Assembly: GCF_002920635.1 (NCBI RefSeq)
Contig: NZ_PQSR01000045.1
Coordinates: 1-55,547, forward strand
Reading direction: 5' to 3'
DNA from: Streptomyces sp. Ru72
Lineage (GTDB): Bacteria > Actinomycetota > Actinomycetes > Streptomycetales > Streptomycetaceae
DNA length: 55,547 bases
Shown: positions 40,649 through 50,408 of the stretch, piece after piece
How the letters are laid out: every line of letters starts with the position of its first letter
Position numbering within the stretch: position 1 is the first letter of the stretch
Made by a program: the position numbers and the translations under genes
Notes under the pieces: generated by a model
Databases searched by the model: none
What the model was told of the DNA's origin: nothing
What the model saw: the letters and a program-made list of their open reading frames with translations, nothing else

Positions 40649-41395
40649 TCAGAGTCCGGCCTTGCGGAAGGCCCGCAGGGTGAACACCGGGTCGGGGCGC
40701 GGCCGGTCCTGGTCCGGGAGTGCCGCGAGTTCGCCGGCGATCCGCTCGGTGAGCGAATGGCCGGGGGCCAGGGTGACGAACCAGCCGCGGCGCAGGTCCG
40801 CCAGGGTGCGGCGGGGGCTGCGGCCCTGGCCGGTCCCGGTGAAACGGGCCCCTCCGGCCGGGACCAGGCCGCAGGCTGCGGCGTGCGCCGCGACCGCTTC
40901 GGCGGCATCGTCCGCGGATCGGCGCGGGCGTGGGGCGAGGACGGCGTCGATGTCGCTGCCCACGTTGTGGGAGGCGGCCTTGTCGACGGTGGTGACGTAG
41001 ACACCGCCCGGCCGCAGCACCCGGGCGCACTCGGCCAGCACGCTCCGCACCGCGTCGGGACCGTCCAGGAGATGCAGCAGCCACACGCTGGTGACCGCGT
41101 CGAACGCCCCGTCCGCGAACGGCAGTCGGCGGCTGTCGGCGAGGACGACGGCACCGGGCAGCCGGGCGGCGGCCCGCCACGCCATCCCGTACGCCAGATC
41201 CGCGCCCACGACCCGCAGCCCGGGCCGCGCGGCCGCGAGCCGCCGCGTCACGATGCCCGTGCCGCAGGCCACGTCGAGCAGTCGGCCGGCACCCTCGGGC
41301 ACCAGTCCGAGCACGGCGTCGGCCGCCGCGGCGGCCCGGGGTTCGCCGCCGCGCAGGGCGTCGTACTCCGCGGCCTCCTTCTCGTAGTCCAGCAC
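40649..41395 (-). CDS. SAM-dependent methyltransferase (class I)
   Basis: 248 residues. Motif I is LLDVACGTGIVTRRLA (about 40-55), motif II VVGADLAYG, and the post-I region FDAVTSVWLLHLL is typical of UbiE/COQ5-like small-molecule methyltransferases. It starts 13 bases after the pterin carbinolamine dehydratase stop, so both are in one transcript. The substrate is unknown. Confidence 0.88.
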   Translation of the reverse strand: MLDYEKEAAEYDALRGGEPRAAAAADAVLGLVPEGAGRLLDVACGTGIVTRRLAAARPGLRVVGADLAYGMAWRAAARLPGAVVLADSRRLPFADGAFDAVTSVWLLHLLDGPDAVRSVLAECARVLRPGGVYVTTVDKAASHNVGSDIDAVLAPRPRRSADDAAEAVAAHAAACGLVPAGGARFTGTGQGRSPRRTLADLRRGWFVTLAPGHSLTERIAGELAALPDQDRPRPDPVFTLRAFRKAGL

Positions 41396-41408
41396 GTGGG
41401 GCGACCGC

Positions 41409-41714
41409 TCAGTGCGCGCCGTGGCCGGGCGCCAGTTCCTCGACCCTGCGCGCCAGTTCGAAGTCGAGGTCGGTGACCGCGCCGCCGGCGCTGTGCGTGT
41501 TCACCGTCAGGGAGACGGTGTTGTAGCCGAGGGTGAGGTCGGAGTGGTGGTCCAGCTCCTCCTGCACCTGGGCGATGTGCACGACCATCGCGGTCGCCGC
41601 GAAGTGCGTGCCGAGCCGGTAGGTGCGGGCGATCCGGTCGCCCTCGAGGGACCAGCCGGGCAACTCGGCCAGCCGGTCCTCGATCTCCTTCTGCGACAGT
41701 GGTTCGACGGGCAT
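41409..41714 (-). CDS. Pterin-4a-carbinolamine dehydratase
   Basis: 101 residues, the standard length. The active-site pattern ELDHHSDLTLGYNTV followed by LTVNTHSAGG gives the three conserved histidines. It dehydrates 4a-hydroxytetrahydrobiopterin, regenerating cofactor for aromatic amino acid hydroxylases, or protects folates or pterins from side reactions. No phenylalanine hydroxylase gene is nearby. Co-transcribed with the methyltransferase. Confidence 0.95.
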   Translation of the reverse strand: MPVEPLSQKEIEDRLAELPGWSLEGDRIARTYRLGTHFAATAMVVHIAQVQEELDHHSDLTLGYNTVSLTVNTHSAGGAVTDLDFELARRVEELAPGHGAH

Positions 41715-41803
41715 GACCTGGCTCCTTCCGTACGACGCGACGCGGGGACGGCCCCACCCTGTCACATCCCCTCCGTGCGGGCCCGTACGCGCGGCCGGGG
41801 CCC

Positions 41804-42892
41804 TCAGGGCCGGTGTGCCACGAACTCTCGGCGTCCTGCGCACTCCGCGGCGAAGTCGTCCGCCAGGACGGTCGTCTCGGCCCGTCCCTCGACGCGCTCC
41901 AGCCACTCGTGCGGCAGCCCGTGGTCGCCGTGGCGGGCGCCGAGGAGGTTGCCGCAGACGGCTCCCGTGGAGTCGCTGTCGCCGGAGTGGTTGACGGACA
42001 GCAGCAGCGCCTTGCGGACGTCGGGCTCGGCCAGGGCGCAGTACACGGCGATGGCCAGGGCCTCCTCGCCGATCCAGCCCCCGCCGAGCGTCTCCACCTT
42101 CTCCGCGGTCGGCCCGCCCTCGGCGGCCAGGTCGAGGGCGCGCCGCAGCGCGGCCGTGGTCTCCTCGTGGCCGGGGTGACGGGCGAGCAGGCGCAGGGCG
42201 CGCAGTACGGCGCCCTCCAGAGAGTCGCCCTCCACCAGGTACGCGACGATCGCGGCGAAGGCGCCCGCGGAGTAGTAGCCGGTGGGGTGGCCGTGGGTGG
42301 TCTGGGCGCACAGCGCGGCCATCAGGAACGCGGTCTCACCGGACACCCGGGCGAGACCGAAGGGCGCCGAGCGCATGACCGCGCCGCAGCCCTTGGAGTC
42401 GGAGTTGACCGGGCCGGGACGGCCCAGTGCGGCGCCGGGGTCGGGCACGAAGTCCTGGGCGAGGCCGGAGAGGCAGGCGTTGCCGGGAGCGCGGCGCGCG
42501 TACAGCCACCCCTGCGCGGCGAGTCCGGCGGCGCCGGCGGGCGGGGCGGGCAGGTGCTGGGTGTCGAGCCAGCGGCCGTACGCGTCCCGCACCAGCCGGG
42601 ACCAGCCCCCGCCGATGCCCTTGTGGCGCTCGCGCTCGTGCGCCTGCCGCAGACCCTCCACCGTGAACAGGGTCATCTGCGTGTCGTCGGTGACGCGGCC
42701 CACGGTGCCCTGCCCGTCGGGTACGAGACCGGTGACGCCCTCGGCGCCGTGCTTGGCGCGGATACGGGCCAGGGAGGCGAACTCGATCGGGTAACCGAGT
42801 GCGTCCCCGATCGCGCCGCCGAGGAGCGATCCGCGCACCCTGGCGCGGTAGATCGCGGTCGCCTCCCAGGACGGGTTCAGCCGGTCGTCCAT
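41804..42892 (-). CDS. ADP-ribosylglycohydrolase family protein
   Basis: 362 residues from the ATG at 42892 with GAGGAG upstream. GSLLGGAIGDALGYPIEF and VTDDTQMTLFTVEGL near the N-terminus, with HSGDSDSTGAVCGNLLGA near residue 315, carry the acidic residues that bind the two Mg ions of DraG-type hydrolases. It would remove ADP-ribose from arginine or another acceptor, or hydrolyse a related metabolite. Its target is unknown. Divergent from an XRE regulator with only 28 bases between the two starts. Confidence 0.9.
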   Translation of the reverse strand: MDDRLNPSWEATAIYRARVRGSLLGGAIGDALGYPIEFASLARIRAKHGAEGVTGLVPDGQGTVGRVTDDTQMTLFTVEGLRQAHERERHKGIGGGWSRLVRDAYGRWLDTQHLPAPPAGAAGLAAQGWLYARRAPGNACLSGLAQDFVPDPGAALGRPGPVNSDSKGCGAVMRSAPFGLARVSGETAFLMAALCAQTTHGHPTGYYSAGAFAAIVAYLVEGDSLEGAVLRALRLLARHPGHEETTAALRRALDLAAEGGPTAEKVETLGGGWIGEEALAIAVYCALAEPDVRKALLLSVNHSGDSDSTGAVCGNLLGARHGDHGLPHEWLERVEGRAETTVLADDFAAECAGRREFVAHRP

Positions 42893-42920
42893 GCACCACT
42901 CCTCGACTACGGTCCTCCGT

Positions 42921-43763
42921 ATGACCATTGTCGCGTCCTCCACCGCCGCTCCCTCCCCCGCCCCCTCGGAGCAGGGGATCGGCCCACTGCTGCGCGGGTG
43001 GCGGGAACGGCGGCGGGTCAGTCAGCTGGAACTGGCGCTGCGGGCGGGCTCGTCGGCGCGGCACATCAGCTTCGTCGAGACGGGCCGGTCACGGCCAAGC
43101 GAGGAGATGGTGCTGCGGCTCGCCGCACATCTGGACGTACCGGTGCGGGAACGCAACGCCCTGCTGCTGGCGGCGGGTTACGCCCCGCACTACCCGGAGA
43201 CGCCGCTGGACGACCCGTCGATGGAGGCGCTGCGGGCCGGTGTGGAGCGGCTGTTGCAGGGCTACGAGCCCTACCCGGCGCTGGTGGTGGACGCGACGTA
43301 CGAGGTGGTGGCGGCGAACCGGGGCATCGCGATGCTCCTGGAGGGCGTCCCGGAGCGCCTGCTCGCCCCGCCCCTGAACGCGATGCGTCTGACGCTGCAT
43401 CCCGAGGGCCTGGCGCCGCGCATCCGCAACCTGTCCGAGTGGCGCGGCCACCTGCTCGCGCAGATGGAGCGCCAGATCGCGCTGCAGCGCTCGCCGGCTC
43501 TGCGTGCGCTGTACGAGGAGGTGGCGGCGTACCCGGTCCCGGACCGGAGCCGGTCCGCGTCCGGACCGGACGAGGAGACCGAACAGGTCCCGTACTTCGC
43601 GCTGCCGATGCGGATCGAACACGAGGGCCGGGTGCTGTCCTTCGTGTCGTCCATCTCCACCTTCAACACCCCGATGGACGTGACGGTCGCGGAACTCGCC
43701 ATCGAGACGTTCCTGCCGGCGGATCCGGCGACGGTGAAGTACCTGCACTCGCACGGGACGTGA
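42921..43763 (+). CDS. XRE-family regulator with MmyB-like ligand domain
   Basis: 280 residues from the ATG at 42921. The HTH (about 20-75: VSQLELALRAGSSARHISFVETGRSRPS) precedes an MmyB-like PAS-fold domain (about 105-275: PYPALVVDATYEVVAANRGI). This architecture is widespread in actinobacteria, and regulators of this type often sit beside and control a divergent redox or metabolic gene. Here that neighbour is the ADP-ribosylglycohydrolase. Its two promoters must overlap the coding starts, given the 28-base gap. Confidence 0.9.
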   Translation: MTIVASSTAAPSPAPSEQGIGPLLRGWRERRRVSQLELALRAGSSARHISFVETGRSRPSEEMVLRLAAHLDVPVRERNALLLAAGYAPHYPETPLDDPSMEALRAGVERLLQGYEPYPALVVDATYEVVAANRGIAMLLEGVPERLLAPPLNAMRLTLHPEGLAPRIRNLSEWRGHLLAQMERQIALQRSPALRALYEEVAAYPVPDRSRSASGPDEETEQVPYFALPMRIEHEGRVLSFVSSISTFNTPMDVTVAELAIETFLPADPATVKYLHSHGT

Positions 43764-43807
43764 CGGCTCGTCGGTGACCGGCGGTACACCGCCGTCCGCG
43801 CATCCGA

Positions 43808-43888
43808 GTGTTCTCCGACTCCGTGAGACTCACCCGGGAACACGTCACACTGCTCGCGTACTTCGGCGCGTGGGGAGGCGTGGCGTGA
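43808..43888 (+). CDS. Possible 26-residue leader peptide coupled to the Scr1-type regulator
   Basis: A GTG-started frame of 26 codons ends in a TGA that overlaps the GTG of the next gene. The peptide has a basic-polar first half (SVRLTREHV) and a hydrophobic second half (LLAYFGAWGG). No clear ribosome site precedes it. It may be translated to couple initiation of the regulator, or may be chance. Confidence 0.3.
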   Translation: MFSDSVRLTREHVTLLAYFGAWGGVA

Positions 43889-44748
43889 GTGAGCGGCGGG
43901 CTGCGCCGACCGTCGGACAGGTGGTGCTCGGTCGGCGGCTCCAGGAGTTGCGGGAGGCCGCCGGGCTGAAGCGCGAGGAGGCGGCGAAGGTGCTCCGCGT
44001 CGCCCCGGCGACCGTGCGGCGCATGGAGACCGCCGAGGTCGCGCTGAAGATCCCGTACGTGCAGGTGCTGCTGACGACGTACGGCGTGCCCGAGGAGGAG
44101 ATCGCCTCCTTCGTGCGGCTCGCCGAGGAGGCCAACCAGCCGGGCTGGTGGCAGCGGTACCACGACGTTCTGCCGGACTGGTTCAGCCTGCACGTCAGTC
44201 TGGAGGGCGCCGCCCGCATCATCCGGTCCTACGAGCCGCACTTCATGCCCGGGCTGCTGCAGACCGAGGGCTACGCGCGTGCCGTGCTGGAGGCCGGGAC
44301 GGTCGGGCAGGACCGCCCCCAGGACATCGAACGGCATGTGGCGCTGCGGCTGGCCCGGCAGAAGCTGCTCACCGGGGAGAACCCGCCCCACCTGTGGGTG
44401 ATCATGGACGAGACGGTGCTGCGGCGCCCGGTCAGCATCCGCTCCCGGGTGATGCGCGACCAGCTCGACCGCCTCCTGGAGGCCTCCGAGAACCCCGCGA
44501 TCACGCTGCAGGTGGCGCAGTACGCCTCTGGCCCGCACCCGGGGACGTACACGCCGTTCGTGCTGTTCCGCTTCGCGGAGCCGGAGCTGCCCGACATGGT
44601 CTACAGCGAGTACCTGACCGGCGCCCTCTACCTCGACTCGCGCACCGAGGTGGCCCTGCACCTGGAGGTCCTGGACCACATGGCGGCGAAGGCGGCCTCC
44701 GTGACGCGCACGCGGGAGATCCTGCGGGAGTACCGCGACAGGTTCTGA
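43885..44748 (+). CDS. XRE-family HTH regulator with Scr1/DUF5753 C-terminal domain
   Basis: 287 residues from a GTG with GGGAGG seven bases upstream. The HTH spans about residues 12-66 (LREAAGLKREEAAKVLRVAPATVRRMETAEV), followed by the DUF5753 domain (about 95-280), starting near EGAARIIRSYEPHFMPGLLQTEGYARAVL. These Scr1/WhiJ-like regulators are abundant in Streptomyces and often pair with a small DUF397 protein. No such partner is seen here. They influence development and antibiotic production. Confidence 0.9.
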   Translation: MSERRAAPTVGQVVLGRRLQELREAAGLKREEAAKVLRVAPATVRRMETAEVALKIPYVQVLLTTYGVPEEEIASFVRLAEEANQPGWWQRYHDVLPDWFSLHVSLEGAARIIRSYEPHFMPGLLQTEGYARAVLEAGTVGQDRPQDIERHVALRLARQKLLTGENPPHLWVIMDETVLRRPVSIRSRVMRDQLDRLLEASENPAITLQVAQYASGPHPGTYTPFVLFRFAEPELPDMVYSEYLTGALYLDSRTEVALHLEVLDHMAAKAASVTRTREILREYRDRF

Positions 44749-44776
44749 GGCGGCACCGCCGCGCCCGGCGGCCCGG

Positions 44777-47530
44777 TCACGGTGGTTCGTCCGCCCACAT
44801 GTCCAGCAGGTCCGCGTCCGAGTCGGACGCTGTCCCCGCGGGGGTCCCGCCGGCTTTGGGGAGCGCCTGCTCGGCCCAGATGACCTTGCCCTGGGGCGTG
44901 TACCGGGTGCCCCAGCGCTCGGTCATCCGCGACACCAGGAACAGGCCCCGGCCTCCCTCGTCGGTCGTCGCCGCGTACCGCAGATGCGGTGAGGTGCTGC
45001 TGCCGTCGGCCACCTCGCAGACCAGCGTCCTGTCGTCGTGGATCAGCCGCACATGGATCGGCGGGGAGCCGTACCGGATGGCGTTGGTGACGAGTTCGCT
45101 CAGGACGAGTTCCATGGCGAAGCCGAGTTCGGCCAGGCCCCACTCGTCGAGCTTGTGGGACAGGGCGACGCGCATCCCGGCGACGGCGGACGGGTCGGGC
45201 GGCACGTCCCAGTCGGCGACCCGGTCGGCCGGCAGCGCCCGGGTGCGGGCGATGAGCAGGGCGACGTCGTCCTTGGGCCGTCCGGGCAGCAGCTGGTCCA
45301 GCACGGCCTGGCAGCTCTCCTCGGGCGAGCGGTCGGGGTGGCCGGCGAGCACGGCGCCCAGCATCTCCATGCCGACGTCCAGGTCCCGGGTGCGGTCCTC
45401 GATGAGGCCGTCGGTGTAGAGCACGATCTGGGTGCCCTCGGCGAGGTCCAGCTCGGCCGTCTGGAAGGGCATGCTGCCGAGGCCGAGCGGCGGTCCGGCC
45501 GGCAGGTCGGGGAAGGTGACGCCGCCGTCGGGGTGGACCAGCGCGGGGGCCAGGTGTCCGGCGCGTGCCATGGCGACGCGGCGCGCGACGGGGTCGTAGA
45601 CGGCGTAGAGGCAGGTGGCGCCCACGATGCCCGCGGCCGTCTCGCTGCCCGCCTCGTCCTGGTCGATGCGGCCGACCAGGTCGTCGAGATGGCTGAGCAG
45701 CTCGTCGGGCGGCAGGTCGAGGGCGGAGAAGTTGTGCACCGCGGTCCGCAGCCGGCCCATCGTCGCCGCGGCGTGCAGTCCGTGGCCGACGACGTCGCCG
45801 ACGGCCAGCGCCACCCGGCTCCCCGGCAGGGGGATCACGTCGAACCAGTCTCCGCTCACGCCGGACTGGGCGGGCACGTAGCGGTAGCCGACATCGAGGG
45901 CGCTCTGCTCGGGCAGGGCCCGCGGCAGCAGGCTGCGCTGGAGGGTGACCGCCAGGGTGTGCTCGCGGGTGTAGCGGCGGGCGTTGTCGATGCTGACCGC
46001 GGCGCGGGCCACCAGCTCCTCCGCCAGTGACAGGTCCTCCTCGTCGAAGGGCTTCTGCTGGGTGGAGCGCCAGAAGTTGGCCATGCCGAGCACGACACCG
46101 CGGGCCTGGATCGGGGCGGCGATGAGGGAGTGGATGCCGTAGTCCACGACCTCCTTGGTGCGCTCCGGGTCCTGGGCGTGCCAGCCCGCGGCGGTCGCCA
46201 GGTCGGTCACCAGCTCGGCGCGGCCGGTGCCGTAGCCGAGTGCCTGGGGCGTGGAGGGCACGAAGTCGAGCAGCCGGCCCCTCTCGTAGAGCGGGTGGTC
46301 GTCCCGGACGCCCCGCACGGCGGTGCGCCGCATGTCCGTGGCCGTGGGGCCGGGCTCCTCGCCGTGCAGCACGGCGTCGGCCAGGTCGACGGTGACGAAG
46401 TCGGCGAAGCGGGGGACGGCGACCTGGGCCAGCTCGTCGGCGGTGCGGACCACGTCGAGTGTGGTGCCGACGCCCAGTCCGGCGTCGTAGAGCAGCTTCA
46501 GCCGCTCCCGCGCGACCTCCGCCCTGCCGGACACCGCCTGCAGCTCGGTGGAGTCGCGCAGGGTCACCACGGTGCCCTTGGGGCCTCCGTCACGGTCCGT
46601 CGGCCGCTGGTTGACCGCCAGCAGCCGTTCCCCGGCGAAGACCACCTCGTCGGTCGCCTCGCGCCCGGAAACCAGCAGCGCCACCGTCGCGGGGTCGAGC
46701 ACGGCCAGGTCCGACACGCGCTGTCCCTCGGCGTCCAGGGGCAGCTCCAGCAGCCGTCTGGCCTCGTCGTTGGCGAGCAGCAGCCGCCCGTCGTCCCCGA
46801 TGATGAGGACTCCCTCGCGCACCGAGTGCAGCACCGCGTCATGGTGCTCGTACATGCGGGTCATCTCGTCGGGGGCCAGGCTGTGGGTCTGCCGCCGCAG
46901 CCGCCTGCCGACGAGTGCCGTGCCGCCGGTGGACACCGCGAGCGCGCCGGCTCCGGCGCCGAAGATGATCGGGAGTTGCCGGTCCACCTCGCTGGTCACG
47001 TTCTTGACCTTCAGACCGGCGGAGACGAGGGCCACCACCTTGCCCTGGGGATCGTCGACGGGAACGGTGGCCTGGACCTCCTCGCCGAGCGGGCCGTGGA
47101 CGCTCTCGGTGTAGACCTTCCCGGCGAGCGACGGGCCGATCGTGCCCACGAACCGGTGGCCGATCCGGCTCGGCAGGGGGTGGGTGTAGCGGATGCCCTT
47201 GGTGTTCATGACCACGATGAAGTCGACACCCGCCGACTTGCGCCCCGCCTCGGTGAGGGGCTGCAGCACCTTCGTGGGGTCGGGAGTGCGCAGCGCCTGG
47301 AGGATGCCCGGAGAGTGCGCGAAGGTCTGCGCGACGGCTATGGAGCGGCGCTTGGCCTCGGAGCCGGTGTCCCGTTTGGACTGCAGCACCAGGGCGACCA
47401 CGGCGCAGACCACGAGCAGCACGACCAGCGCCACCTGCAGGACGAATACCTGCCCGGCGACGCTTCGTGGACTTTTGCCGATCAAGAACCGCATCGGTAT
47501 GCGTCGAAATCGAGCGTTTCCGCTCGCCAT
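44777..47530 (-). CDS. Membrane sensor PP2C (SpoIIE-type) phosphatase with PAS, GAF and anti-sigma-kinase-like domains
   Basis: 917 residues. Order: membrane helix (about 27-48), extracellular single-Cache-like sensor (about 50-185), second helix (about 188-205), PAS (about 228-340), GAF (about 345-525), SpoIIE/PP2C serine phosphatase (about 560-775, VSGDWFDVIPL and AVGDVVGHG with metal-binding Asp), and a HATPase_c domain (about 790-890, ELVLSELVTNAIRYG). Such proteins set the phosphorylation state of anti-anti-sigma factors and so control alternative sigma factors. ATG at 47494 is an alternative start. Monocistronic, with no sigma partner beside it. Confidence 0.92.
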   Translation of the reverse strand: MASGNARFRRIPMRFLIGKSPRSVAGQVFVLQVALVVLLVVCAVVALVLQSKRDTGSEAKRRSIAVAQTFAHSPGILQALRTPDPTKVLQPLTEAGRKSAGVDFIVVMNTKGIRYTHPLPSRIGHRFVGTIGPSLAGKVYTESVHGPLGEEVQATVPVDDPQGKVVALVSAGLKVKNVTSEVDRQLPIIFGAGAGALAVSTGGTALVGRRLRRQTHSLAPDEMTRMYEHHDAVLHSVREGVLIIGDDGRLLLANDEARRLLELPLDAEGQRVSDLAVLDPATVALLVSGREATDEVVFAGERLLAVNQRPTDRDGGPKGTVVTLRDSTELQAVSGRAEVARERLKLLYDAGLGVGTTLDVVRTADELAQVAVPRFADFVTVDLADAVLHGEEPGPTATDMRRTAVRGVRDDHPLYERGRLLDFVPSTPQALGYGTGRAELVTDLATAAGWHAQDPERTKEVVDYGIHSLIAAPIQARGVVLGMANFWRSTQQKPFDEEDLSLAEELVARAAVSIDNARRYTREHTLAVTLQRSLLPRALPEQSALDVGYRYVPAQSGVSGDWFDVIPLPGSRVALAVGDVVGHGLHAAATMGRLRTAVHNFSALDLPPDELLSHLDDLVGRIDQDEAGSETAAGIVGATCLYAVYDPVARRVAMARAGHLAPALVHPDGGVTFPDLPAGPPLGLGSMPFQTAELDLAEGTQIVLYTDGLIEDRTRDLDVGMEMLGAVLAGHPDRSPEESCQAVLDQLLPGRPKDDVALLIARTRALPADRVADWDVPPDPSAVAGMRVALSHKLDEWGLAELGFAMELVLSELVTNAIRYGSPPIHVRLIHDDRTLVCEVADGSSTSPHLRYAATTDEGGRGLFLVSRMTERWGTRYTPQGKVIWAEQALPKAGGTPAGTASDSDADLLDMWADEPP

Positions 47531-47848
47531 GCGATATTTCTAGCACAGCGTTCCCCGCGGTCCGCCGGGTCGACGGATTCGCGCCAGATCCTGGGCCACC
47601 GCACGGGGGCCGCGCGCCCCCGGCCGCAACGGCAACCCGGCGGGCCCGTGCGACCGCGCCCACCTGCACAAACGGGGGTCCGTCGAACGACGTCCAGGGC
47701 TGTCCGACCCTCGCGGGATCCACCCCTGGTCCCCCCCCCGGAATCCCCACACCGGTCCGGCCGGAAGATCCTCGTCGCGGATCCGGCCCGTACGGCGCGG
47801 GCGCGCACGAAACCGCCGGTGCGGGGGTCATCGGGCGCGGGGCGTGGT
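47531..47848. other. 318-base region between the phosphatase and dnaK genes
   Basis: Very GC-rich. No gene is supported. It contains a run of nine C at 47731-47739. The phosphatase promoter should lie at the left side, and the dnaK transcript must end at the right side. No clean hairpin was identified. Confidence 0.4.
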
Positions 47849-49711
<1,863 letters not shown>

Positions 49712-49746
49712 CGCCGTCCCCTTCCGCCAGGGCGTTTCCGCACTCC

Positions 49747-49776
49747 ATCACAAATCTTGAGTGGCCCCGTGTCAAT
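49747..49776 (-). promoter_or_regulatory. dnaK promoter overlapped by a HAIR-like HspR site
   Basis: On the minus strand TTGACA (49770-49775) and TGTGAT (49747-49752) are 17 bases apart. On the plus strand CTTGAGT-N7-TGTCAAT at 49756-49776 matches the HspR inverted repeat CTTGAGT-N7-ACTCAAG fully in the left arm and partly (TCAA) in the right. The site covers the -35, as expected for repression. Confidence 0.65.
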
Positions 49777-49824
49777 GCGCGCGACCGGGGGCTCCCGATG
49801 GGATGCCGGGTACCCGGAAACGAC

Positions 49825-49859
49825 GGTGCCGCGCCCCCCTCGACGGGAAGCGCGGCACC
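49825..49859 (-). terminator. Terminator of the OsmC gene
   Basis: GGTGCCGCGC and GCGCGGCACC form a perfect 10-base stem with a 15-base loop, 17 bases past the OsmC stop on the minus strand. Confidence 0.7.
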
Positions 49860-49875
49860 TTCCAGGACGTGGGGC

Positions 49876-50301
49876 TCAGGCGAGCTTGGCGTCCAGCGTG
49901 ATCGTGGTGCCGGCCAGGGCCTGGCTGACCGGGCAGTTCTTCTTGGCGTCCTCGGCCGCGGCGACGAACGCGTCGTTGTCGATTCCGGGGACGGTGCCCT
50001 CGACGGTGAGGTGGATGCCGGTGATGCCCTCACCCGGCTGGAAGGTGACGTCGGCCTTCGTCTCGAGCTTGGCGGGCGGGGTGCCGGCGCCGGCCAGGCC
50101 GTGCGACAGCGCCATGGAGAAGCAGCTGGAGTGGGCGGCGGCGATCAGCTCCTCGGGGCTGGTCTTGCCGTTCGCGTCCTGGGAGCGCGAGGCCCACGTG
50201 ACCGGCTGCCGGCCGATGCCGGAGGAGTCGAAGGTGACGACGCCGTTGCCCTCGAGCAGGTTGCCTTCCCAGACGGTGTGAGCGGTGCGCGTGGTTGCCA
50301 C
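49876..50301 (-). CDS. OsmC-family organic hydroperoxide reductase
   Basis: 141 residues from a GTG preceded by AAAGGA. The two redox cysteines are Cys60 (AHSSCFSMALS) and Cys123 (KKNCPVSQAL), and SPEELIAAAHSSC is the family signature. OsmC proteins reduce organic hydroperoxides with thiols and are induced by osmotic or stationary-phase stress. Monocistronic, upstream of the orphan dnaK, which suggests a small stress cluster. Confidence 0.95.
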   Translation of the reverse strand: MATTRTAHTVWEGNLLEGNGVVTFDSSGIGRQPVTWASRSQDANGKTSPEELIAAAHSSCFSMALSHGLAGAGTPPAKLETKADVTFQPGEGITGIHLTVEGTVPGIDNDAFVAAAEDAKKNCPVSQALAGTTITLDAKLA

Positions 50302-50408
50302 GGTTCTTCCTTTCGATGGGGCCCGTTTCCGGGGTTCCGTCGCTCCCATCCGATCACACCCGGCCCCCGCGGACCCAGTTTCCCGCCGCGTCGACGTCCG
50401 TCCCGTCG

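Noticed and set aside
47731..47739. Run of nine C as a phase-variation tract
   Set aside because: It lies outside any supported gene or promoter element. A homopolymer of this length can occur by chance at this GC content.
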